From: JAHDBG01 sp963922685
Lineage (GTDB): Bacteria > Pseudomonadota > Gammaproteobacteria > Chromatiales > Chromatiaceae
Direction: 5' to 3'
Length of the DNA: 17,421 bases
NCBI GenBank assembly: GCA_963922685.1
Contig: CAWUJM010000038.1
Span: 1 to 17,421 of the forward strand
The notes under the pieces are model-generated. The model did no database searches. It was not told the DNA's origin and saw only the letters and a program-made list of their open reading frames with translations. Position numbers and translations under genes: made by a program. Each line of letters opens with the position of its first letter. Positions within the stretch are counted from its first letter, which is position 1. Shown here in pieces: positions 13,558 through 17,421 of this stretch.

Positions 13558-14884
13558 CAAGATACTGATCAAACATGCCCGGATGGTGAACGAAGGGCAG
13601 ATACAGGAAGTCGATGTGCTGATCCGGCAGGGCCGGATTGCGCAGATTGCTGCGGTGATCACGGCGGATCACACCATGCAGATATGTGATGCGGGTGGTT
13701 TATACCTGCTGCCCGGCATGATTGATGATCAGGTTCACTTCCGCGAACCGGGCCTGACGCATAAGGCCGATCTTGCAACCGAATCACGTGCTGCGCTGGC
13801 AGGCGGAATCACCAGCTTTTTTGAGATGCCGAACACACAGCCGCAAACCACCAGTTGTGATGCGCTGGAGGCTAAATTTGATCTGGCAGCCGGTCGGGCC
13901 TGGGGCAATTACGCGTTCTACCTGGGGGCGACTAACGACAATATCAATGAAATCCGCCGACTGCGACCAGGCCAGACCTGTGGCATAAAGGTCTTTATGG
14001 GTGCTTCGACCGGCAATATGCTGGTGGATGCGCCGGACACACTTGAGCAGATCTTTCGGGATGCCCCGACCCTGATCGCGACCCATTGCGAGGATACGCC
14101 GACAGTGCGGGCGAATGAAGCACACTACCGTGCACAATACGGCGCTGACATACCGGTGCGGTATCACCCGGAAATCCGCAGCGAAGAGGCCTGCTGGCGT
14201 TCGTCATCCATGGCAGTTGCGCTGGCGAAGCAGCATGATGCCCGGTTGCATGTTCTCCATCTCACGACTGAAAAAGAACTATCTCTGTTTCAGGCTGGTC
14301 CGGTCGAAGGTAAGCGGATTACCAGCGAAGCGTGTGTGCATCATCTGTATTTCAGTGCAGCGGACTATGCTGAACGTGCCAGTCTGATCAAGTGTAACCC
14401 GGCGATTAAACAAGCCAGTGACCGGGCGGCACTGCGTCAGGCGCTGGCAGCAGACCAGCTGGATGTGATCGCGACTGACCATGCGCCCCATACCTGGGAA
14501 GAGAAACAGCGTACCGATTATTTCCGGACGCCTGCCGGTCTGCCACTGGTACAGCATGCGGTACCGATGGCTCTGGAGCTGGCGTATGAAGGTAGTCTGA
14601 CTCTGAACCAGGTGGTACACAAAATGGCACATGCGCCAGCTCTGTTATTCGGCATACAGGAGCGGGGCTTTATCCGCGAAGGGTACCGGGCCGATCTGAT
14701 TCTGGTAGACCCGACACCTTCCGCGCCAGTCCGGCGCGATCAGGTGTTATACAAATGTGGCTGGACACCGCTGGAAGGTGTAGTGTTTCAGCATCAGGTC
14801 GTGCAGACATTTGTAAATGGTGAACTGAAATATGATCGGGGGAATTTTATCGGTTTGCCAAACGGGCAGCGTCTCTGCTTTTAG
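13550..14884 (+). CDS. pyrC: Dihydroorotase (Gln-x-His subclass)
   Basis: Dihydroorotase cyclises carbamoyl-aspartate to dihydroorotate in pyrimidine synthesis. The 444-residue amidohydrolase has MIDDQVHFREPGLTHK (residues 57-72), EMPNTQPQT, the likely carboxylated Lys147 in GIKVFMGASTGNML, His179 (ATHCED), His234/His237 (LHVLHL) and Asp310 (VIATDHAPH). The first metal motif reads Gln61-Val-His63 instead of the usual HxH. I recall this as a feature of one dihydroorotase subclass, also seen in Bacteroidetes, so the enzyme is probably active. ATG 13550 is chosen because it gives the canonical MTDKILIKHA start; longer upstream frames read only through gloB. It is the last gene of the operon. Confidence 0.93.
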   Translation: MTDKILIKHARMVNEGQIQEVDVLIRQGRIAQIAAVITADHTMQICDAGGLYLLPGMIDDQVHFREPGLTHKADLATESRAALAGGITSFFEMPNTQPQTTSCDALEAKFDLAAGRAWGNYAFYLGATNDNINEIRRLRPGQTCGIKVFMGASTGNMLVDAPDTLEQIFRDAPTLIATHCEDTPTVRANEAHYRAQYGADIPVRYHPEIRSEEACWRSSSMAVALAKQHDARLHVLHLTTEKELSLFQAGPVEGKRITSEACVHHLYFSAADYAERASLIKCNPAIKQASDRAALRQALAADQLDVIATDHAPHTWEEKQRTDYFRTPAGLPLVQHAVPMALELAYEGSLTLNQVVHKMAHAPALLFGIQERGFIREGYRADLILVDPTPSAPVRRDQVLYKCGWTPLEGVVFQHQVVQTFVNGELKYDRGNFIGLPNGQRLCF

Positions 14885-14985
14885 GGCACCGCTGAAAACT
14901 GGTGCCATGTTTCAGTCATGTCATGCCGTTTTTTTATGGATTTTCCGGGCCTGACATTAACTTCTGGTCTGATTTCCGGGGTCCA

Positions 14986-15195
14986 CTATAGATACTTTAT
15001 GAGATGGCCTTCCACGATAACACATTCCTGATCGTGCGCTAACTCATGAAACACCTCGCCCAAATCCTGACGTATCTGACCAAACAATGCTTTCCGACGA
15101 TGCTTCGGAATAAAAACTACGTGGTATTCACATTCCCAAACACTATGGTTTAAACTCTTTTCCGTTCTCATGGTAGCTGATGCCTGGCGGTTCAC
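14986..15195 (-). pseudogene. tnpA: IS200/IS605-type transposase TnpA, N-terminal remnant
   Basis: Residues from NHSVWECEYHVVFIPKHRRK through LGEVFHELAHDQECVIVEGHL match the first ~55 residues of IS200-type Y1 transposases. The frame then breaks into IKYL and stops, just before the expected PDHVHM (HUH) metal site, so both the HUH motif and the catalytic tyrosine are missing. The remnant cannot transpose by itself. It marks a recombination junction between the pyrC operon and the lipase cassette. Confidence 0.85.
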
Positions 15196-15202
15196 ATTTC
15201 CG

Positions 15203-15261
15203 AGTTACCATGGGAATCCCGTAACTGTAAAACTTTGAATGGCTCCCCAGAAAAGCTGGGG
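15203..15261. mobile_element. Hairpins at the left end of the IS200-type remnant
   Basis: AGTTAC (15203-15208) and GTAACT (15221-15226) enclose a further GGG/CCC pair. CCCCAG (15245-15250) and CTGGGG (15256-15261) close a 5-nt loop. Subterminal hairpins ahead of tnpA are typical of IS200 ends, so these probably mark its left end. The second hairpin lies just beyond the lipoprotein gene and might also affect its 3' end. Confidence 0.45.
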
Positions 15262-15273
15262 GTTCTACTTTTG

Positions 15274-15678
15274 TTAATAGCTGTTTTCTAAGCCAGATTT
15301 AATCAGACATTTTTGACGTATCCCATAAATCAGATCGAACATTTCCTGTGCCTTAAAGCCCAGTTTGTCTGCAACAGAACGCATGTAGTCAACAGGAACA
15401 TAATGCCCCTGATTCCATTGATAGGGTATTAACTGCTCAATGACAGGCCAGGGCTCATAAGTTGCTAGTGTTGTATGATGTGTTGCATCCTGAATGCAAG
15501 ATCCCAGTGTTTCACACTTTACTTTATTAGTATGAAAATTATCGCGTTTTTCATAAAAGACCAAGCACTCCATCACAAAATTAGTTCTTACAGCTACTTC
15601 GGGTGGTGGTCGGAATCCGTTCGCCAAGCATCCGGATAGCAAGATGATTATCACTATGCCAGACAGAGCTATTTTCAT
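15274..15678 (-). CDS. Lipoprotein, candidate immunity protein of the lipase
   Basis: This 134-residue protein begins with a lipoprotein signal (MKIALSGIVIIILLSGC), with lipobox LSGC and the acylated Cys17, so it should be anchored in a membrane facing the periplasm. The rest has several cysteines and no family I recognise. Its ATG overlaps the lipase stop codon (ATGA at 15675-15678). Periplasmic lipoproteins encoded next to type VI lipase effectors commonly act as immunity proteins, which is the likely role here. That assignment comes from position and localisation, not from sequence similarity. Confidence 0.75.
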   Translation of the reverse strand: MKIALSGIVIIILLSGCLANGFRPPPEVAVRTNFVMECLVFYEKRDNFHTNKVKCETLGSCIQDATHHTTLATYEPWPVIEQLIPYQWNQGHYVPVDYMRSVADKLGFKAQEMFDLIYGIRQKCLIKSGLENSY

Positions 15679-16382
15679 GTTATAGCCTCTACATCAGATT
15701 TGACCTTTGAAAACATACCGCGTGCATCAGCATGTTCTGACCCTGTTTTATCAAAAAAAGGTGGCTTGTTAATAGCATGTTTGCAATATCCCCATATACC
15801 ACCTAATCGGGCGATATTATTAGCTCTCTTGTGCCTGAGATTTTTATTATTTTTGTACTGTTCATAATCAACGTAAACATTAAGCCATTTTTTAACTCCT
15901 TTGGGCTTTTCCTGATCCTGGCGAGGTCCCAGTCTGGATACCGGGTCAAGTGTTACGACAAGTTCCAGCTCCTTACCGGATTCAGAAATTTCACGCGCAA
16001 CATCCATTACAGTATCTCCACCCCATGAATGGCCAATAAAAACAACCTTCTGTTTTTGTGCGAGCCAGTGCAGAGCCAGGGATTTCAGGCTTGACCCTGT
16101 TTGCCAGGCACCGTAACCAATATCCTGATAAGGCTCATTTTTCTTATTGTATTCCGGAAATGTGTATTTCAGTACAGGCCCATACTCGGGGTCATTTGCC
16201 CCGCCTATAAACATCACCAGCGGCTGATAGATTTTACAATTTGCAATGCCTTCACTGTTGATTGCCTGACAATCAGGGTCACTTTCCCCTTCGGCATTGA
16301 GGTCAAGCTCTTTAGGCTTGATCAGTGTTTGTGTATGAATTTCCTCACTTGGTGCGATTAAGCCAGTTTTACCGAAAGACAT
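15675..16382 (-). CDS. Putative type VI lipase effector (alpha/beta hydrolase, GxSxG)
   Basis: A compact 235-residue alpha/beta hydrolase. The nucleophile elbow VVFIGHSWGGDTV gives Ser119 in GHSWG. Asp146 (VVTLDPVSR) and His217 (SEHADARGMF) are plausible triad partners, and FIGGAND near residue 59 may help form the oxyanion hole. There is no signal peptide, which suits delivery by a secretion machine. A DUF4123 adaptor gene ends 54 bp upstream and a lipoprotein gene overlaps its end, so the arrangement is adaptor, lipase, immunity. This gene order is typical of type VI phospholipase effectors (Tle). The substrate is not shown. It is AT-richer than the core genes, hinting at transfer. AGAGAT before ATG 16382 may be the ribosome-binding site. 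Confidence 0.8.
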   Translation of the reverse strand: MSFGKTGLIAPSEEIHTQTLIKPKELDLNAEGESDPDCQAINSEGIANCKIYQPLVMFIGGANDPEYGPVLKYTFPEYNKKNEPYQDIGYGAWQTGSSLKSLALHWLAQKQKVVFIGHSWGGDTVMDVAREISESGKELELVVTLDPVSRLGPRQDQEKPKGVKKWLNVYVDYEQYKNNKNLRHKRANNIARLGGIWGYCKHAINKPPFFDKTGSEHADARGMFSKVKSDVEAIT

Positions 16383-16436
16383 AAAAAAATCTCTTTAATT
16401 TACGAATACCTTAAAAACTGCTGAGTGCGCATATTT

Positions 16437-17421
16437 TTAACACTGATTCTGTGTGACATATTTTTTGATAAGCTGCAATTGTGATCTGGCACGTTTCTGA
16501 CCATAGCGAAATAATTTACGTGCTTTTTCTGACTCATTTGAGTGTAAGATTTTACGTATGTAGTCGTGTAGTGGGTCATCTATACAACCAGATCCTAGTA
16601 TAAAAAAGTGTGCCAGTAAAATAATAGCACCTGCTCGCTGATCTTCAGGTGAAAAGTGTTGTTTTGCTTGTGTCTTGCTCAGGTCAATCAGACTATGAGC
16701 CTGATTTTCTGAAAGCTTCATGGATTTTTCGGGAAACAGCTTTAAAATAACGTCAAATGCATTTGGTTCATGAGATGTTAAAAATAATTTTTCTTCTGAC
16801 TGTTTCGCAATCTTTGTTAATGCACAGGTATAATAATTATACTGTTTTCCATAAACCTTATCCCGCTCTTTAAATATCATTGTTTTTAACTCAACCATAC
16901 GTAAGTAACAAGGTTCTTTCTTATTTAATATATTGGATAACTCAGGCCAGACGATATCTTCATCAAATCGCATTCCAACAAAAGTGGCTGCCAGGAGGTA
17001 AGTTTCTTTTGAGTAGCTTTTGCTGATGTTGTAATATTGAAATTTCTTTGCCAGGTGTTCAGAAAATTCGATTCGTAAATCATCACTTAAAGTTCGTGTG
17101 AGTTCCGGGTAGTCGCGTGTCAGAAGAGCTCTGACATATTTTGCCTGGTGTTGGATGGCGAGTTTTTTTATCCATTCGTGTGTAAATTTAAAGGGTTCTG
17201 CTCGCGCAGTCTGAAGCAGAGTCAGTTTCTTCCATTGGGGTGTGATAGCCCAGGTATGCTGTTTTTCTGTATAGCCTATGATCTGATGAATCTGTGTTGT
17301 TGCTTGTGTTTTGTACCATGCAGTAACTGTTTCAGGTTGTGTTTGAATGCTTGTGAAATACCCCGGTGTAATCCTGGGATCCCAGAACCGGAAAAACAGC
17401 CATTGCTTAGTTGCTTCGACC
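16437..17421 (-). CDS. DUF4123 domain protein, type VI adaptor (5' end outside the window)
   Basis: The frame stays open from the right window edge to the stop at 16437, giving 327 visible residues without a start. The first visible residues, VEATKQWLFFRFWDPRITPG, contain the FRxWDPR element that marks the middle of DUF4123 domains, so roughly the first 100 residues lie beyond the window. The rest is a long helical C-terminal part (EWIKKLAIQHQAKYVRALL, then LLAATFVGMRFDEDIVWPEL). The Met at 16973 is internal and should not be used as the start. It precedes the lipase gene on the same strand and probably loads it onto VgrG. Its sequence is AT-rich. Confidence 0.82.
   Translation of the reverse strand, partial: VEATKQWLFFRFWDPRITPGYFTSIQTQPETVTAWYKTQATTQIHQIIGYTEKQHTWAITPQWKKLTLLQTARAEPFKFTHEWIKKLAIQHQAKYVRALLTRDYPELTRTLSDDLRIEFSEHLAKKFQYYNISKSYSKETYLLAATFVGMRFDEDIVWPELSNILNKKEPCYLRMVELKTMIFKERDKVYGKQYNYYTCALTKIAKQSEEKLFLTSHEPNAFDVILKLFPEKSMKLSENQAHSLIDLSKTQAKQHFSPEDQRAGAIILLAHFFILGSGCIDDPLHDYIRKILHSNESEKARKLFRYGQKRARSQLQLIKKYVTQNQC

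Larger units (their letters stand above)
14885..15273. other. Gene-poor stretch after pyrC: insertion-element debris
   Basis: Between pyrC and the lipoprotein gene there is no intact gene. It holds a GGCACC/GGTGCC stem (14886-14891, 14902-14907) with no T-run directly after it, a T7 tract near 14929-14935 without a clear stem, a truncated IS200-type transposase gene and two hairpins upstream of that remnant. Confidence 0.6.

Noticed and set aside
14886..14935. Rho-independent terminator after pyrC
   Set aside because: The GGCACC/GGTGCC stem is not followed by a T-run, and the T7 tract further on has no convincing stem.

Overview
The window looks like a chromosomal segment of a gammaproteobacterium. 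The evidence is a DUF1820 gene, a stand-alone HisI, an Rnf/Rsx-type RnfC, a sigma-32-like promoter before grpE-dnaK-dnaJ, and a tRNA gene with an encoded CCA. I cannot name the genus. Core genes are moderately GC-rich. Two stretches (about 8600-9330 and 15270-17421) are clearly AT-richer and carry toxin-type genes.

Layout. (1) 1-1955: a truncated AlbA_2/Schlafen-type gene (-) diverges from a Fic AMP-transferase gene (+). The 60-bp gap is almost filled by four copies of a 9-bp half-site, and fic appears to be transcribed as a leaderless mRNA. (2) 1956-5865: grpE, dnaK and dnaJ behind a heat-shock-like promoter, with a strong hairpin between dnaK and dnaJ. (3) 5866-6509: non-coding, packed with palindromic repeats. 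(4) 6510-10106: an accessory cassette with a DUF4123 type VI secretion adaptor, a 522-residue effector ending in a CdiA-type tRNase-like toxin module, a small AT-rich immunity candidate, and a chimeric ORF joining a DUF4123 remnant to a HigA-like HTH protein. (5) 10128-11663: rnfC without its usual partners. (6) 11664-11999: another palindromic repeat and tRNA-Arg(CCT). (7) 12020-14884: DUF1820 (-) diverging from a tightly overlapping hisI-gloB-pyrC operon. (8) 14885-15273: IS200-type remnant. (9) 15274-17421 (-): a second adaptor-effector-immunity cassette with a DUF4123 protein that runs off the right edge, a compact GxSxG lipase and an overlapping lipoprotein.

How it fits together. Housekeeping genes are interleaved with two independent DUF4123-linked effector cassettes on opposite strands, with no secretion-system structural genes in view. 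They look like orphan effector islands serving a type VI system encoded elsewhere; this is inference. The most unusual non-coding signal is a three-copy element. A nearly invariant ~72-bp core sits inside ~18-bp arms that differ between copies yet stay complementary within each copy. Two copies sit directly behind the stop codons of dnaJ and rnfC.
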